Origin: Sulfurimonas sp. SAG-AH-194-L11 | GTDB lineage: Bacteria; Campylobacterota; Campylobacteria; Campylobacterales; Sulfurimonadaceae | DNA length: 64,000 nt | Direction: 5' to 3' | Assembly: GCF_029215995.1 (NCBI RefSeq) | Contig: NZ_JAEMVB010000002.1 | Coordinates: 1-64,000 of the forward strand | In this document: one piece after another, positions 11,518 to 23,331 of the stretch | How the letters are laid out: each line of letters opens with the position of its first letter | Position numbering within the stretch: position 1 is the stretch's first letter | Notes under the pieces: generated by a model | The model's database searches: none | What the model was told of the DNA's origin: nothing | What the model saw: only the letters and a program-made list of their open reading frames with translations | Translations under genes and position numbers: made by a program

Positions 11518-12387
11518 ATGAATACACTTAAAAAAATATTTTTACCAATAACACTACCGATGAAATTTATTCAAGACCATTTTAAAGCGATGCTTTTTTT
11601 ACTTTTACTCTTTTTACTCTTCGCACCTGAGGGTGAGCAGAGTTTAAAAACAAATAACCTACAAGAGATACAGTTAGTAGGCCCAATAATGGATGCTAGT
11701 GAAATTGTTGCTAAAATTGATGAAGCTGCTGATGATGAAACAATTAAAGGTGTTCTTATTAGTGTAAACTCACCTGGTGGAGCTGTCGCACCCTCAATCG
11801 AAATAGCCTATGCGATAAAACGCTTACAAGAGAAAAAACCAGTAGTCGCATATGCTAAAGGAACTATAGCAAGTGGCTCTTACTATGCAAGTATCTGGGC
11901 CGATGAAATCATCGCTAATCCAGGAAGTATGGTTGGAAGCATCGGTGTGATTATGAAAGGGGCTGATTTAAGCGAAATTATGCAAAAAATCGGTATCAAA
12001 ACTCAAGGTGTGCATGCTGGACGATATAAAGAGTTAGGTACAACGGATAGAGCATGGAATGACTATGAGGTAAATGAGTTAAATAAAGTCATCCAAGGAA
12101 CATACGATATGTTTACAGCAGATGTAGCACAAGCAAGGGACTTAAACCTCTCTAAACGCGACTTCTATGCAAATGCACATATCTTTACAGCTGCACAAGC
12201 GATGGAAGTAGGTTTAGTTGATTCTCTTGGTGTTGGCTATGATGCTAAAAAAAGAGTAGAAGAGCTCAGTGGTGTAAAAAATCCGGTATGGAATAGAGAA
12301 GATAAGTTTGATAAGTTGATGAAAAAGCTCTCAGCGTCTACAGCAGTTACACTCCACACTTACTTTCCAAGTATGGTGTTAAGATAA
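11518..12387 (+). CDS. sppA: Signal peptide peptidase SppA (S49 protease)
   Basis: SVNSPGGAVAPSIEIAYAI, KGTIASGSYYAS, GSIGVIM, GRYKELG. Confidence 0.93.
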   Translation: MNTLKKIFLPITLPMKFIQDHFKAMLFLLLLFLLFAPEGEQSLKTNNLQEIQLVGPIMDASEIVAKIDEAADDETIKGVLISVNSPGGAVAPSIEIAYAIKRLQEKKPVVAYAKGTIASGSYYASIWADEIIANPGSMVGSIGVIMKGADLSEIMQKIGIKTQGVHAGRYKELGTTDRAWNDYEVNELNKVIQGTYDMFTADVAQARDLNLSKRDFYANAHIFTAAQAMEVGLVDSLGVGYDAKKRVEELSGVKNPVWNREDKFDKLMKKLSASTAVTLHTYFPSMVLR

Positions 12388-12399
12388 GTCTTGTGAGGC

Positions 12400-12999
12400 T
12401 TATACCTCACTCGTCTCAACAACACTCTCTATGTTTTGGAAAATTCTTTTTACTCTATCTTGCCACATCTCACCAAACTCCTTTAGCTCTTCATCTGTAA
12501 CATCACCTGAACCTAACCTTTGCATCAGTTGCATCATTTTAGGATTTGGCTTTACAGGTTCTGGATTATAAGTTACATCAACACTTTGTCCATTGTCCAC
12601 TCTAGTAAACCTTGCAGAAGAGTTTATATCTGCATTAAAGTACATAAGTGAATGACGAGCAAACTGTCCTTTAAGACCTTTAAACCCACTCTTATCTGTC
12701 GCACCCGTAATTTGAGAAACAACATTTCCTATAACTCCAGCAACCCCATCTTCAAGAGACTCTTCAAACTCCACTTTAATATTACCACGAACTGCTCTTT
12801 GATTTGGGTAGAGCACTTTTAGTGCTTCATTTGTTATGATATATGCACCTGCAACAGTAGGACAAGAGTGTCCAGCAGACCTAACTACATCAAGGTATGA
12901 AAATTCATACTCACCTAGTGTAAAAGCTCCTAGAACTTGAGATAGTGGGTCTTTTACTTTAATAATTTCTATAGTATCGAAAAAGTCTGGATATATCAT
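12400..12999 (-). CDS. FmdE-like domain protein, function unknown
   Basis: SAGHSCPTVAGAY resembles the GHxCPG motif of FmdE; no methanogenesis genes nearby. Confidence 0.65.
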   Translation of the reverse strand: MIYPDFFDTIEIIKVKDPLSQVLGAFTLGEYEFSYLDVVRSAGHSCPTVAGAYIITNEALKVLYPNQRAVRGNIKVEFEESLEDGVAGVIGNVVSQITGATDKSGFKGLKGQFARHSLMYFNADINSSARFTRVDNGQSVDVTYNPEPVKPNPKMMQLMQRLGSGDVTDEELKEFGEMWQDRVKRIFQNIESVVETSEV

Positions 13000-14249
13000 T
13001 TTATACTCTCCTTGTTAATAACTTTTGCATGAATAAGTATTGTATCACTTTGAACTTCAAACTCACTTCCAATATTTAAAGTTGTTATATCTATTACCTT
13101 AGAATTTTGTGAGAGTTGCGCAAAACCTGTTTTAGATTTGAATTTTGGATTGTTAGCCTCTAGTGCTTTTTTTAAACTATCAACTTGTGTCTGTCCAATA
13201 TGAAGTTGATTGTTTATCGCTTGTGGGAGTTGCTGTTTGAGTCTATCAAGTTCTCTTTGGTACCCTTGAAGATTAAAACTCATCGCCTGAGAGAAATTTT
13301 CTTTCAGTTGTCTTATCTCTAGTTCACGTTGTTGCAATTTTTTATCTACAGAATGTTGTGCAAATGAAGTTTTCAAATGCTCAAGTTCTTGAGATTTACT
13401 ATGTATTTTCTGTTTGAGTACCTGTTCTAACTGTAAAGCGATAGAATCCATATACTGATAAAGCTCATTTGTATCTGGCAGACATATCTCCATCGCAGCA
13501 CTTGGAGTTGCCGCTCTTATATCTGAGACAAAGTCACTGATAAGCCAGTCTATCTCGTGTCCAACTGCTGAAATAATTGGAGTCGTCGCTTGAAAAATAG
13601 CATCAGCAACTATCTCTTCGTTAAAAGCCCATAAATCTTCCATACTCCCACCACCACGACCAACAACTAGGATGTCGTACTCTTTTGTATCAGCAAGTCT
13701 AATAGCATTACTAATAGCAGCAGCTGCACTCTCACCCTGTACTAAAACATCATATATATCTATCTCTATATTTTTGTAACGACTGTTTGCTACTCTTAAC
13801 ATATCTTGCAATGCTGCCCCTGTAGCTGAAGTAACAAGAGCAATACGAGATGGAAACTTTGGTAGTGATTTTTTTATCTCTGTGTTAAAATAGCCCTGTT
13901 GTGAGAGTTTCTGCTTTAACTGCTCATAAGCAAGTGCTAATGCACCCTGCCCTGATGGTTCTATACTAAAACAGTTAAGTTGATAGGAACCGCGGGGTTT
14001 ATAAAGTGTAAGTGCCGCATTTACAAGCACTTTCATCCCCTCTTCTAAACGAAACTTTAGTTTTGAAGCATTTCCCCTAAACATCACACAACTTAAGACT
14101 GAACTACTATCTTTAAGTGTAAAATATATATGCCCTGAATTGTGAAAGGTTATTCGAGAGAGTTCACCCTCTACTAAAACTTGTGTAAAACTACTTTCTA
14201 AAAGAGTTTTAATCTGTTCATTAAGTCCCGATACTGAGAGTTTGTACAT
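12996..14249 (-). CDS. xseA: Exodeoxyribonuclease VII large subunit
   Basis: OB-fold N-terminus (VEGELSRITFHNSGHIYFTLKD) and GRGGGSMEDLWAFNEE...SAVGHEID motif. Confidence 0.95.
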   Translation of the reverse strand: MYKLSVSGLNEQIKTLLESSFTQVLVEGELSRITFHNSGHIYFTLKDSSSVLSCVMFRGNASKLKFRLEEGMKVLVNAALTLYKPRGSYQLNCFSIEPSGQGALALAYEQLKQKLSQQGYFNTEIKKSLPKFPSRIALVTSATGAALQDMLRVANSRYKNIEIDIYDVLVQGESAAAAISNAIRLADTKEYDILVVGRGGGSMEDLWAFNEEIVADAIFQATTPIISAVGHEIDWLISDFVSDIRAATPSAAMEICLPDTNELYQYMDSIALQLEQVLKQKIHSKSQELEHLKTSFAQHSVDKKLQQRELEIRQLKENFSQAMSFNLQGYQRELDRLKQQLPQAINNQLHIGQTQVDSLKKALEANNPKFKSKTGFAQLSQNSKVIDITTLNIGSEFEVQSDTILIHAKVINKESIK

Positions 14250-14258
14250 GGCAAAAGC

Positions 14259-14993
14259 CTATTTCTTACGTGCAATAAGAAGTGTTGATATATCCATAGA
14301 AAAACTTTTTGTGTAGAGCATCTCAAAACCTGCATTTTCTAATTCATTTTGCATATTTTTTACTGTTGAGAAAGTCTCTATAGAGTTTGGTAGATACTCA
14401 TAAGCTTCTAAGTTTTTAGAAATAAATCCTCCAATTTTTGGAAGAATCTTATTTGTATAAAAGTTCATAATTTTTGCTATAAGAGATGGGTTCTCATTTT
14501 TCATAAACTCTAAAATCACAACAAGTCCATCTTTTTTTAGTACTCTATTGAACTCTAAAAGTGCTTCTTCTCTCTCCACTACATTTCTAATACCGTAAGT
14601 AATACTCAAGATATCAGCAGCTTCATCTTTTAGTGGAATTTTAGTAGCTTGTGCTATATGATAGTTGAATTTAGGATACTTTTTTCTTGCAACATCTACC
14701 ATACCATTTGAAGGATCAACACCTACTATCTCACCAATGGCAATACCAGATTTTTCAGCACGATCTCGCCAAAATTCCATCATATCCCCAGTTCCACAAG
14801 CAACATCTACTATCATATTCAGAGAGTCTTTTCCTGAAAATTCATACGATAAATCACAGGCTTTTCTTCTCCATGACTTATCAATACCCATGCTCATAAC
14901 ACGATTTGCCGTATCATATGTAGGGGCAATGTCATCAAACATCTCTACAATTTTTTCTTGTTTGGCATTATTCTTTTTACCTTGAGAACTCAT
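14259..14993 (-). CDS. ubiE: Demethylmenaquinone methyltransferase UbiE/MenG
   Basis: MFDDIAPTYDTANRVMSMGIDKSWRR, DVACGTGDM, SITYGIRNV, VILEF. Confidence 0.94.
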   Translation of the reverse strand: MSSQGKKNNAKQEKIVEMFDDIAPTYDTANRVMSMGIDKSWRRKACDLSYEFSGKDSLNMIVDVACGTGDMMEFWRDRAEKSGIAIGEIVGVDPSNGMVDVARKKYPKFNYHIAQATKIPLKDEAADILSITYGIRNVVEREEALLEFNRVLKKDGLVVILEFMKNENPSLIAKIMNFYTNKILPKIGGFISKNLEAYEYLPNSIETFSTVKNMQNELENAGFEMLYTKSFSMDISTLLIARKK

Positions 14994-16001
14994 TTATATC
15001 CTTTTCATCCACATAATTATATCTTTATCTTCTTGCCTGATATTTAAAATATCAAACTTCTCTTCACGCACATTAAAATTGTTAGAACCACCAAAACTAG
15101 GGGCTATATAACAGAGATAACAATCAACTATTTCACGAGTTAATTCATAAAGTGAATCAGTTCCCTCAATCATAATATTTTTATAATCTTGAAGTTTTTC
15201 AAAGTCACTCTCTATAAAAACTTTTCTCCCTTTAACATTAAAAAGAGGAATAGTTTTGTCAAACTCTTTTTCTCTCGAGTAGATTAAAATATCAGGAGCC
15301 TTTCCATTAACTAACCTAGCATCAAGAGTAGGTCTATCAATCCTAACAGTATTACCACCAATAACAAGCAGCTCACATACATCACGAAGGGCATGAACAT
15401 TTGTTCTTGAGTGAAGTGAGCTCACATTACCCTCATTAGTAGTGGCATTTAGTCTCTGTGCCCATTTAAAATAAACAAATCCTTTTTCTAAACTTTTTTT
15501 AAATGGTAAAAGTAAATCCTCACACTCTTCTAGTAGAACCTCATTATGTACTGTACATGAGTTTCTTTGTAAAATTGTATTTCCATTTTGTGCTATTTTA
15601 TTTGTGTCATAAGAACCAACATATACTTCTTTAATACCTAACTCACAAATCAGTGATGCACATGAGGGTGTTTTACCATAGTGTGAACAAGGTTCTAGCG
15701 TTGTAAAAAGTTTTATATTTATGAAAATGTCATCATGGTTAGAGAGCAAATAGTTGTGAATATCTATTGAAGAGTTAAGAGCTAAAATAGTTTCATCATT
15801 TGTAATTTTATAGTATGCAAATTTAAGGGCATTAACTTCAGCATGAGCTCCACCACAACGGTGATGTGCTTCAACAGCTAAGATTTCGCCATTTTGACCA
15901 ACAATAGTACAACCTACCGCTGGATTTGGATATGTTAAACCTTGATACTTCCAAGCCTCATTCAAGGCAAGACTCATATAAAAGGTATTATCTATTAGCA
16001 T
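14994..16001 (-). CDS. ribD: Riboflavin biosynthesis deaminase/reductase RibD
   Basis: HAEVNAL and TLEPCSHYGKTPSCASLI deaminase motifs, then a divergent reductase half. Confidence 0.9.
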   Translation of the reverse strand: MLIDNTFYMSLALNEAWKYQGLTYPNPAVGCTIVGQNGEILAVEAHHRCGGAHAEVNALKFAYYKITNDETILALNSSIDIHNYLLSNHDDIFINIKLFTTLEPCSHYGKTPSCASLICELGIKEVYVGSYDTNKIAQNGNTILQRNSCTVHNEVLLEECEDLLLPFKKSLEKGFVYFKWAQRLNATTNEGNVSSLHSRTNVHALRDVCELLVIGGNTVRIDRPTLDARLVNGKAPDILIYSREKEFDKTIPLFNVKGRKVFIESDFEKLQDYKNIMIEGTDSLYELTREIVDCYLCYIAPSFGGSNNFNVREEKFDILNIRQEDKDIIMWMKRI

Positions 16002-16012
16002 CTAAGAGTATC

Positions 16013-16462
16013 TTACCACTCAAAATATGTTTTTGCTTTAATGATGTCGTTAAATTCTACATCTACAGTCTCATCATCAGTTTGAACAAAGACTTTAGAA
16101 CCATCAACTTTAAGTAAAATCCCTCTAGTTTTTTCTTTCCCACTATGGAGTAAAGAAACTTTTTCTCCAACACTTTTTTTGAAGTGCCCAATGTTCATAA
16201 GTTTACGCTCGATTCCTGCAGTTCCAACCTCAAGTCTATAGTCACCTGAAACAGGAGGAGTAACATCTAAAAGAGGAGATATCATATGAGTGAGTTCAAC
16301 ACATGTATCGAGACTTACACCCTTGCGTTTAGCATCTTCAACTTCTGTTGACATGATACTTATACGATAAATAGTCTCATCATTTTCACTTACAATCACT
16401 GCATCATATAACTCTAAATCAACTGATTTAACTATTGATTCTATATCACTTTGTAGACTCAT
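16013..16462 (-). CDS. rimP: Ribosome maturation factor RimP
   Basis: YRLEVGTAGIERKL, position upstream-ordered with rbfA/infB. Confidence 0.92.
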   Translation of the reverse strand: MSLQSDIESIVKSVDLELYDAVIVSENDETIYRISIMSTEVEDAKRKGVSLDTCVELTHMISPLLDVTPPVSGDYRLEVGTAGIERKLMNIGHFKKSVGEKVSLLHSGKEKTRGILLKVDGSKVFVQTDDETVDVEFNDIIKAKTYFEW

Positions 16463-16830
16463 GATTCTTCCTCATTATTATTTCTTTTGGCTATCTTACT
16501 AAAAAGGTCATCTATATTTTTAGACTTTTCTAAAAGCTCATCAAACTCAAAAGTAAAAGTAGGACATCTATACCATCCCTGATCTTTTAAAACAAATGTC
16601 TCAACAATAGGACGTGCTTTTCTTAGAAGTTTAAGATAGTCGCGTTTTTCTTGTTCTTTAAATTGATGGGGGTTAATATATACTTTTGCATCACTTTTTC
16701 CACGAGAACATTTGACTTCAAGAATATCTAATTCGTGAAGTCTTTTATCATTCATCTGACCAAGTGCTTTGGGGATTAACTCTAAGAGAACTGATTCAGT
16801 TCTCTTGATTTTTATTTGTGCTTCTGTCAT
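16459..16830 (-). CDS. rbfA: Ribosome-binding factor A
   Basis: Small KH-like protein between infB and rimP; matches RbfA synteny. Confidence 0.88.
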   Translation of the reverse strand: MTEAQIKIKRTESVLLELIPKALGQMNDKRLHELDILEVKCSRGKSDAKVYINPHQFKEQEKRDYLKLLRKARPIVETFVLKDQGWYRCPTFTFEFDELLEKSKNIDDLFSKIAKRNNNEEES

Positions 16831-16834
16831 GAGT

Positions 16835-19444
16835 CTATAACTCTACTTTCTGCTCAACTTTTTTGAATGTTTCAAGAACATCTCCAGGTATAACATCATC
16901 ATAACCACTGATAACAACACCACATTCGTAACCGTTACCGATTTCATCAACATCATCTTTGAAACGTTTAAGTGAAGTAAGTTCACCTTCGTAATGAACA
17001 ACACCATCACGAATAACACGAACCATACCACCTCGAATAAGACGACCATCAACAACCATACAACCAGCAACAATACCCTTAGGTATTTTAAATACTTCTT
17101 TAACTTCTGCTTGACCAGTGTTCTCTTCAGTATATTTAGGTGACATCATACCAGTAAGCATACCAGTGATATCATCAATTAGTTGATAGATAATTGAGTA
17201 AGTCTTAATCTCAACACCTTTTTGTTTAGCCGCTGCTTTAACTGCACCAGTAGGACGAACATTAAATCCTAATAGAACACAGTTTTCAGAGTTGTTAACA
17301 AGTTCAACATCATTTTCTGTAATTCCACCAACTCCACTAGAGATGATGTTTACTTTTACTTCATCATTTCTCATAGAAAGAATAGAAGTACGGATAGCTT
17401 CAAGTGTACCGTGAACATCAGTTTTAAGTACAACTTTAAGAGATTTAAGTTTACCCTCTTTAATCATAGCTGTCATATCTTCTAATGAAGACTTAGTAGA
17501 GATTGAAAGCTCTTTATGTCTGTCATACTCGTGACGCTTCATTGCAAACTCTTTTGCAGCTTTTTCATCATCCATAGCGAGCATAACTTCACCAGATGCA
17601 GGAACTGCATTAAGACCAGCGATAATTGCCGTGTGAGATGGAGCAAGAGTTTTTATCTGTTTTTTGTTTTCATCAATCATCGCTTTAATACGACCATGAG
17701 CTGCACCACATACAACATAGTCTCCAACTTTAAGAGTACCATTTTGTACGATAACAGTTGCAACCGGTCCACGACCTTTTTCTAAAGAAGACTCTATAAC
17801 TGCAGCTTTTGCCGGAGCATTTACATTTGCTTTAAGTTCTAAGATCTCAGCTGTAGTAAGAATATTTTCAAGTAAATCATCAATACCCATACCTGATTTT
17901 GCAGAAACTGGAATAAACTCAACATCTCCACCCCAATCAACAGGATTAATACCATGCTCAGCCATCTGACCTTTAACCATATCTGGTTGTGCAGTCTCTT
18001 TATCCATTTTATTAAGTGCAACAATTATTGGAGCACCTGACTCTTTAGCTAACTTAATAACTTCAAGAGTTTGTGGTTTAACACCATCATCAGCAGCAAC
18101 AACAATTACAATAATATCTGTAATCTCTGTACCTTTTTGACGCATGTGACTAAATGCAGCATGTCCCGGTGTATCGATAAAAGTAATTGCTTTACCTTTT
18201 TGCTCGATTGTATAAGCACCGATATGTTGAGTGATACCACCCGCTTCGCCTTCAGTAACTTTTGCTTCACGAATAGCATCAAGTAGTGAAGTTTTACCAT
18301 GGTCAACATGACCCATTATAGTAATTACAGGAGCACGTTCTGTCGCATTTTCATCTTCTTCTATATCTTCTTCTTCATGAGTAAACTCATCTTTAGGATC
18401 GATAATAGTAACTTCAACTTCAAACTCTTCAGAAAGAATCTCAATTTCATCATTTCCAAGAAAATCATTTTTCGTCATCATCATACCAAGATCAAAAAGA
18501 ACTTTAATGATGTCAGAGATAGGACGATTTAGAGCTTCGGCAAACTCATAAACACGAATATCCTCAGGAATCTCTACATGAGTTACTATCTCATCTTCAA
18601 AAGTTGCTTTAGCATACTTCTTACGTTTATCTTTACGTACTTTTCGACCACGAGGAGCCGCTTTTTTATTACCATTACGTCCTGCTGGTTTAGGAGCACG
18701 TGGTTTTCTAGGCATTTCAGGAGGAAGTGGAGCTCTCTCTGTAGAGTTTAGGTCAAGAAGTGTTACTTGATCATCCATATCCATAGATACATCGCTCATA
18801 GCACCACCAAAGATATCCATACGTCTACCTTGGTCTTGTTTAGAAGCTGTTCTTGAACTCTGCTTAGATTTTTTTCTCAGTGCTAACTCTGCTAAAACTT
18901 CCGCACTCATTTTTCCATATGAAGATACAGAAGCTTGCTTTTGTGGAAGGTTATAACTCTCTTCTACTTTTGGTTTTTTCTTTTTAACAATTTTAAGACC
19001 ACTTTTTTTAAGACCAGTTCGAGGAGTTACAGTAACTAATCTTAATGTCGATGCTGGTTTTTTAACTTCTGCTACTTTTTTCACTTCTTCAACAGGAGTT
19101 GTAGTCTCTTTATCACTTGTCTCTTCTTTTTTAACTTCCACATCAGGAGTAGTCTTTTCCACAGGTTTTTCAGCTTCAACTGCTTCTACCACTTCTTCTT
19201 TTACTAGCTCTTCTTTTGGAGTATCATCTTTAACTTTTTTGACAACTGTAGGTTTTGGTATAGGAGTAGCTTTATCATCTTCACCATTCATAATATAGTT
19301 TGCAATCTTTTCTGCATCTTCCATACTTACTTTACTCAATGCTGCTTTTACTTCTATTCCCATGTTCTTAGCTTTTTCTAAGACATCTTTTGAAGCTATA
19401 CCTAATTCGTCTGCAATTTCTTTAACGCTAACTTTATCTGTCAT
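16835..19444 (-). CDS. infB: Translation initiation factor IF-2
   Basis: [36 protein letters not shown]2_N domain. Confidence 0.98.
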   Translation of the reverse strand: MTDKVSVKEIADELGIASKDVLEKAKNMGIEVKAALSKVSMEDAEKIANYIMNGEDDKATPIPKPTVVKKVKDDTPKEELVKEEVVEAVEAEKPVEKTTPDVEVKKEETSDKETTTPVEEVKKVAEVKKPASTLRLVTVTPRTGLKKSGLKIVKKKKPKVEESYNLPQKQASVSSYGKMSAEVLAELALRKKSKQSSRTASKQDQGRRMDIFGGAMSDVSMDMDDQVTLLDLNSTERAPLPPEMPRKPRAPKPAGRNGNKKAAPRGRKVRKDKRKKYAKATFEDEIVTHVEIPEDIRVYEFAEALNRPISDIIKVLFDLGMMMTKNDFLGNDEIEILSEEFEVEVTIIDPKDEFTHEEEDIEEDENATERAPVITIMGHVDHGKTSLLDAIREAKVTEGEAGGITQHIGAYTIEQKGKAITFIDTPGHAAFSHMRQKGTEITDIIVIVVAADDGVKPQTLEVIKLAKESGAPIIVALNKMDKETAQPDMVKGQMAEHGINPVDWGGDVEFIPVSAKSGMGIDDLLENILTTAEILELKANVNAPAKAAVIESSLEKGRGPVATVIVQNGTLKVGDYVVCGAAHGRIKAMIDENKKQIKTLAPSHTAIIAGLNAVPASGEVMLAMDDEKAAKEFAMKRHEYDRHKELSISTKSSLEDMTAMIKEGKLKSLKVVLKTDVHGTLEAIRTSILSMRNDEVKVNIISSGVGGITENDVELVNNSENCVLLGFNVRPTGAVKAAAKQKGVEIKTYSIIYQLIDDITGMLTGMMSPKYTEENTGQAEVKEVFKIPKGIVAGCMVVDGRLIRGGMVRVIRDGVVHYEGELTSLKRFKDDVDEIGNGYECGVVISGYDDVIPGDVLETFKKVEQKVEL

Positions 19445-19691
19445 CAGTGATGATCTCCTTTAGTTTGTTCATAAGTTGTTCCCTCTTATTAGTACGACAC
19501 TGTCGCATAAGAGCCTTCGATAGTTTCTTGCCGTCATCTAAGCAAGAAAAACATAAGTAAAAACTTCTACCTATTCCATCGAATGAACTTAACTCTCCAT
19601 CAACACAACGTAGTCTAAATAAATTAGACTGAACAGCTCTCTCTCTACAAGAGATACACATTCTGATTGGTTGATGAAAATTTTGTGCCAT
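19434..19691 (-). CDS. YlxR family (DUF448) RNA-binding protein
   Basis: [18 protein letters not shown] and GRSFYLC motifs, immediately upstream of infB. Confidence 0.88.
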   Translation of the reverse strand: MAQNFHQPIRMCISCRERAVQSNLFRLRCVDGELSSFDGIGRSFYLCFSCLDDGKKLSKALMRQCRTNKREQLMNKLKEIITDDR

Positions 19692-19722
19692 TATATCTAA
19701 ATATTGCTTTATTTAATAGGCT

Positions 19723-20604
19723 TTATCGCTCTATTATAAGCCCATTATTATCAAAATCTAAAACCTTCACATTAAAATCAGGAAATTTTTGACTAAATTT
19801 GTTTGCAATCATAGATGAGTCTTCATCATAAACAAGAGAGAAAAATGTACTTCCACTCCCAGAAAGTGTACTCATTAGGGCACCCGATTCATAAGCTACT
19901 TTTTGTACAGCAAAAAGTTCAGGTAGTGTTTTCATCCTAGCTTTTTGATGAAACCTATCTTGTGCAGCGAGTTTTAACATTTCCCAATCTTCATTAAAAA
20001 ATGCAGCAACTGTTAAAGCAGTATGAGAAAGATTGTAAACTGCGTTCTCTTTTGAATATGATTTTGGCAAAATTGTACGAGATTTTGATGTATTCATCTG
20101 TTTATTTGGTATTACAACAACAGCTTTTAAATAATCCGGTAGATGTTTTCGTTGAGAAAAAACTTTATTTTTTTCAATCGTTGCAGCATTAAATCCACCC
20201 ATCACTGCTGGAGTGATGTTATCGGGATGTGATTCATATACGAGTGCATGGTTTAGAATACGGCGTTTACTTACTCGTATGCCTGCTGCTTCATGAGCTG
20301 AAGCTATAGCAGAAACTATAACAGCAGAAGAGCTACCTAGTCCACGTGACATCGGAATAGAGTTATAAAATGTAAATTTAAAGTTCTGTTTTTTCTTTGT
20401 TAAACGCGAATAGTGCTCATTAAAGATAGAGATAAAAAGATTATTACCTTTTAATCGAGGATTGTTTTCTCCCTCACCTTTAATACTCACACTAAAAAAT
20501 TTAGAAGGGTGAAATTCGACCCTGTTACGTAGATCTACTGCGAGACCTAAAGAGTCAAAACCTGGCCCTAGGTTTGCTGATGTTGCGGGAACACTTATTA
20601 TCAA
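19723..20604 (-). CDS. thrB: Homoserine kinase
   Basis: GHMP kinase: [43 protein letters not shown]. Confidence 0.94.
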   Translation of the reverse strand: MIISVPATSANLGPGFDSLGLAVDLRNRVEFHPSKFFSVSIKGEGENNPRLKGNNLFISIFNEHYSRLTKKKQNFKFTFYNSIPMSRGLGSSSAVIVSAIASAHEAAGIRVSKRRILNHALVYESHPDNITPAVMGGFNAATIEKNKVFSQRKHLPDYLKAVVVIPNKQMNTSKSRTILPKSYSKENAVYNLSHTALTVAAFFNEDWEMLKLAAQDRFHQKARMKTLPELFAVQKVAYESGALMSTLSGSGSTFFSLVYDEDSSMIANKFSQKFPDFNVKVLDFDNNGLIIER

Positions 20605-20612
20605 ATTACTTC

Positions 20613-21077
20613 CTATTGTCCAACAGCTCCTATCATATACAAGGGAGCTGCATCTGTACTAAACTCATTATAATCAAGCACATCAGGAAGTGAAAAAATC
20701 ACTTCTGGTGCTATTTCTAATTTTTGAGTTTTTATTTCTAATGCAACTTTAACAAAATGTAACTTACCAATGGCTTTTATTGGTCCATTTTCATTAAAAT
20801 AAAATGCATCTGTTGCAAAAAGTGGAATATTTTTTAAAATACTCAGTGATTTTAAAAAAACATAGGCTACTTTGATAGCCATAAAACTTCCAGGACCATT
20901 AGCATAAAACAGTTTTTTGATTTCATATTTTTTTTGTAAGTCACGAAAAAGAAGTGGTAAAATATCTGAACTTTTTTTCTCAGACTCTATAGTCTCGATA
21001 AGTTTTGAATTTTCATACACCCCAAGTTTTATCGGACTTGTAAGTGCTATTAAAAGTATATCTACCTCTTTAAGCAT
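20613..21077 (-). CDS. tsaB: Divergent TsaB (YeaZ)-like tRNA threonylcarbamoyladenosine protein
   Basis: [16 protein letters not shown]..., [22 protein letters not shown] resembles GPGSFTGLR; short (154 aa). Confidence 0.75.
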   Translation of the reverse strand: MLKEVDILLIALTSPIKLGVYENSKLIETIESEKKSSDILPLLFRDLQKKYEIKKLFYANGPGSFMAIKVAYVFLKSLSILKNIPLFATDAFYFNENGPIKAIGKLHFVKVALEIKTQKLEIAPEVIFSLPDVLDYNEFSTDAAPLYMIGAVGQ

Positions 21078-21954
21078 ATGCTTTTTCTAACTCTTTTGTT
21101 TTTTCGCCAACAAGCTCTACTACTTCATAGTTCTCAGTATCCGCTAGAAGGGCGAGGGTAAGCTTATGATTTAAATCATGACTTCCAGCCATCGCTTCAT
21201 AGTTTCCTATAAAATTCATGCCTATAAGAGACATATCACCAATAGCATCAAGAATTTTATGACGAACAAACTCATCTTTATAGCGAAGACCCTCAGGATT
21301 TAAAATCTTTTTTTCATCTAAAACGATAGCATTTTCTAAAGAGCCTCCAAGAGCTAAACCTTTGGAGCGAAGATACTGCACTTCATGTAAAAATCCAAAA
21401 GTACGCGCTCGTGAAATCTCTTTTTTATAAGTCTCTTTTGTAAACTTTAAAACATAATCCTGTGTTTTAATTGCCGGATGAGGGAACTTGATGGTGAAAT
21501 CATACTGCAAATCAGGTGAGGGAGAGAGTTTTACGTACTTATCACCCTCTTGAATTATCACATCTTTTTTAATTCGCATAATCTTTTTAGCAACATCTTG
21601 TTGTACTATCTCTGCCTCATCAAGAAGTATACAGTAACTAGCACTACTACCATCCATCACTGGCACCTCATCAGCATCAACAATTACACGAAGATTATCT
21701 ATTCCATAGGCATATACGGCAGAGAGTAGATGTTCTATTGTAGATATTACATGTCCATCTTTACCGATAACTGTTGCCATTTTTGTATCTACTACATTTT
21801 GAGGTATTAACGGAATAGAAACATCAACATCTGAACGATAAAAGACTATACCACTGTTTGACTCTAGAGGTTCTAAACGTAGCTTAACAGGAGAACCTTT
21901 ATGAAGCCCAATTCCTATTAACTCTACACTTTTTTTAATAGTTGTTTGATACAT
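21070..21954 (-). CDS. lpxC: UDP-3-O-acyl-N-acetylglucosamine deacetylase
   Basis: [53 protein letters not shown]. Confidence 0.97.
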   Translation of the reverse strand: MYQTTIKKSVELIGIGLHKGSPVKLRLEPLESNSGIVFYRSDVDVSIPLIPQNVVDTKMATVIGKDGHVISTIEHLLSAVYAYGIDNLRVIVDADEVPVMDGSSASYCILLDEAEIVQQDVAKKIMRIKKDVIIQEGDKYVKLSPSPDLQYDFTIKFPHPAIKTQDYVLKFTKETYKKEISRARTFGFLHEVQYLRSKGLALGGSLENAIVLDEKKILNPEGLRYKDEFVRHKILDAIGDMSLIGMNFIGNYEAMAGSHDLNHKLTLALLADTENYEVVELVGEKTKELEKAYA

Positions 21955-21965
21955 AATCCCACCCT

Positions 21966-23330
21966 TTAGTTTCTATCTATAATCTTTTTAGCACTCTTAA
22001 TAACATCATGAATATTTAACTTAATCCACTGTTTATCCATCCACTCTTGTGGGCGAACTTCTATACCTTGCACTAAAACACCAAAATGTAAATGATCACC
22101 CATAGCATAACCACTTTTACCCGTATTTGCTATTACTTCTTTTTTTGTAACCTCATCACCAGTGTTTACTTTAATACTAGAACAGTGTCCATATAGAGTA
22201 TAAAGTCCTAGTCCATGATGAATTAAAGGCATATTTCCATACAAGCCATTATACTCGCTAAAAACAACTTCTCCGCCATTTTGCGGTTTAATTTTCGCCA
22301 TCGCATTTGAAGCAAGATCTAAACCTAAATGGTATGATTCACTAATATACTCACCCTTATATAAGTACTTTCTATGATCTCCAAATGTAGCAACAACTTG
22401 TGCATTTTTAAGTGGGTACATTTTATTTATCTTAAAATTTGTTATTTTTTTTGTTTGTACTTTGGATGATATTTCATGAATAAGAGCTTCATTTTTAGCT
22501 CTTACATCTTCATTTATTATTTTAAATTGCTCTATTGAGTCATCTATGCCTTGTGTCTCCACAAACTCTTCGGCTAAATCTGCAATTTTTCCTTTTAAGA
22601 ACCTATCACTCAGTTTTATATGCGATACTTTATAATTTTTTTGTTTTAGATAGAGAGGAATATATGCTTTTGCAATATTACCCGCACTATCTTTAGCTAC
22701 TATAGTTGCTTTAAAACCACTCTCAACAACAGGCCAAGCTAAAAGTGAGATAAAATAACCCTCTTTATAAAAAGCTTGTGGAATAAAGTGTTTATCATTA
22801 TCACCCTGTATGTAAAGGGTGTCAAGGTTTTCATCTTCAACTTTAAATATTACAAGTGCTGAGCCACCACGAGAAATTTTATACGAGTTACTTACTATAC
22901 TTAGACGAGGTCTTTTTTTATCTATCTTAAATATAAAAACCTTCTTTATAGCATTTCCACTAAGAAAGTTCCACTTACTCACATCATTTGCTTCAACTAT
23001 AATTTGTATCTCTTTGTCTTTCATAGCATATGTACTGCGTGGTGGTTCTATCTCTAGGTTTAAAAGCTGTTGAGGATTTATTAACTGCTCATACTGTAGT
23101 GTTTTTTCTTCGTTTGCACTTTTTAGAGTGATTTTATATGACTTTACCCCACTCTCATCTTCAATCTTGACATGTAGTGCCTCTTTTAAATTCCAAAAGC
23201 CATGTTCTTTCATTGTAACAATAGGTGTATTCCTCTCAAACATTGATGAAAAATACACAAAAAGTGCTCCAGCTACGACTAACACCATTACAAAAAGTGT
23301 ACCAAATGAAGAGTTATTTCTTTTTCTCAA
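21966..23330 (-). CDS. M23 family metallopeptidase (cell-shape/peptidoglycan)
   Basis: N-terminal TM, C-terminal LytM domain YHLGLDLAS...[11 protein letters not shown]...GDHLHFGV. Confidence 0.93.
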   Translation of the reverse strand: MRKRNNSSFGTLFVMVLVVAGALFVYFSSMFERNTPIVTMKEHGFWNLKEALHVKIEDESGVKSYKITLKSANEEKTLQYEQLINPQQLLNLEIEPPRSTYAMKDKEIQIIVEANDVSKWNFLSGNAIKKVFIFKIDKKRPRLSIVSNSYKISRGGSALVIFKVEDENLDTLYIQGDNDKHFIPQAFYKEGYFISLLAWPVVESGFKATIVAKDSAGNIAKAYIPLYLKQKNYKVSHIKLSDRFLKGKIADLAEEFVETQGIDDSIEQFKIINEDVRAKNEALIHEISSKVQTKKITNFKINKMYPLKNAQVVATFGDHRKYLYKGEYISESYHLGLDLASNAMAKIKPQNGGEVVFSEYNGLYGNMPLIHHGLGLYTLYGHCSSIKVNTGDEVTKKEVIANTGKSGYAMGDHLHFGVLVQGIEVRPQEWMDKQWIKLNIHDVIKSAKKIIDRN

Positions 23331-23331
23331 A

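Noticed and set aside
12393-12410. GTGAGG-cttata-CCTCAC hairpin between sppA and the FmdE-like gene
   Set aside because: Six-bp stem with no T-tract; too weak to call a terminator.
16843-18532. Several ORFs within infB on both strands (16843, 17516, 17839, 18071, 18106, 18299)
   Set aside because: Fully inside a clear IF-2 gene, low-complexity translations, no independent support.
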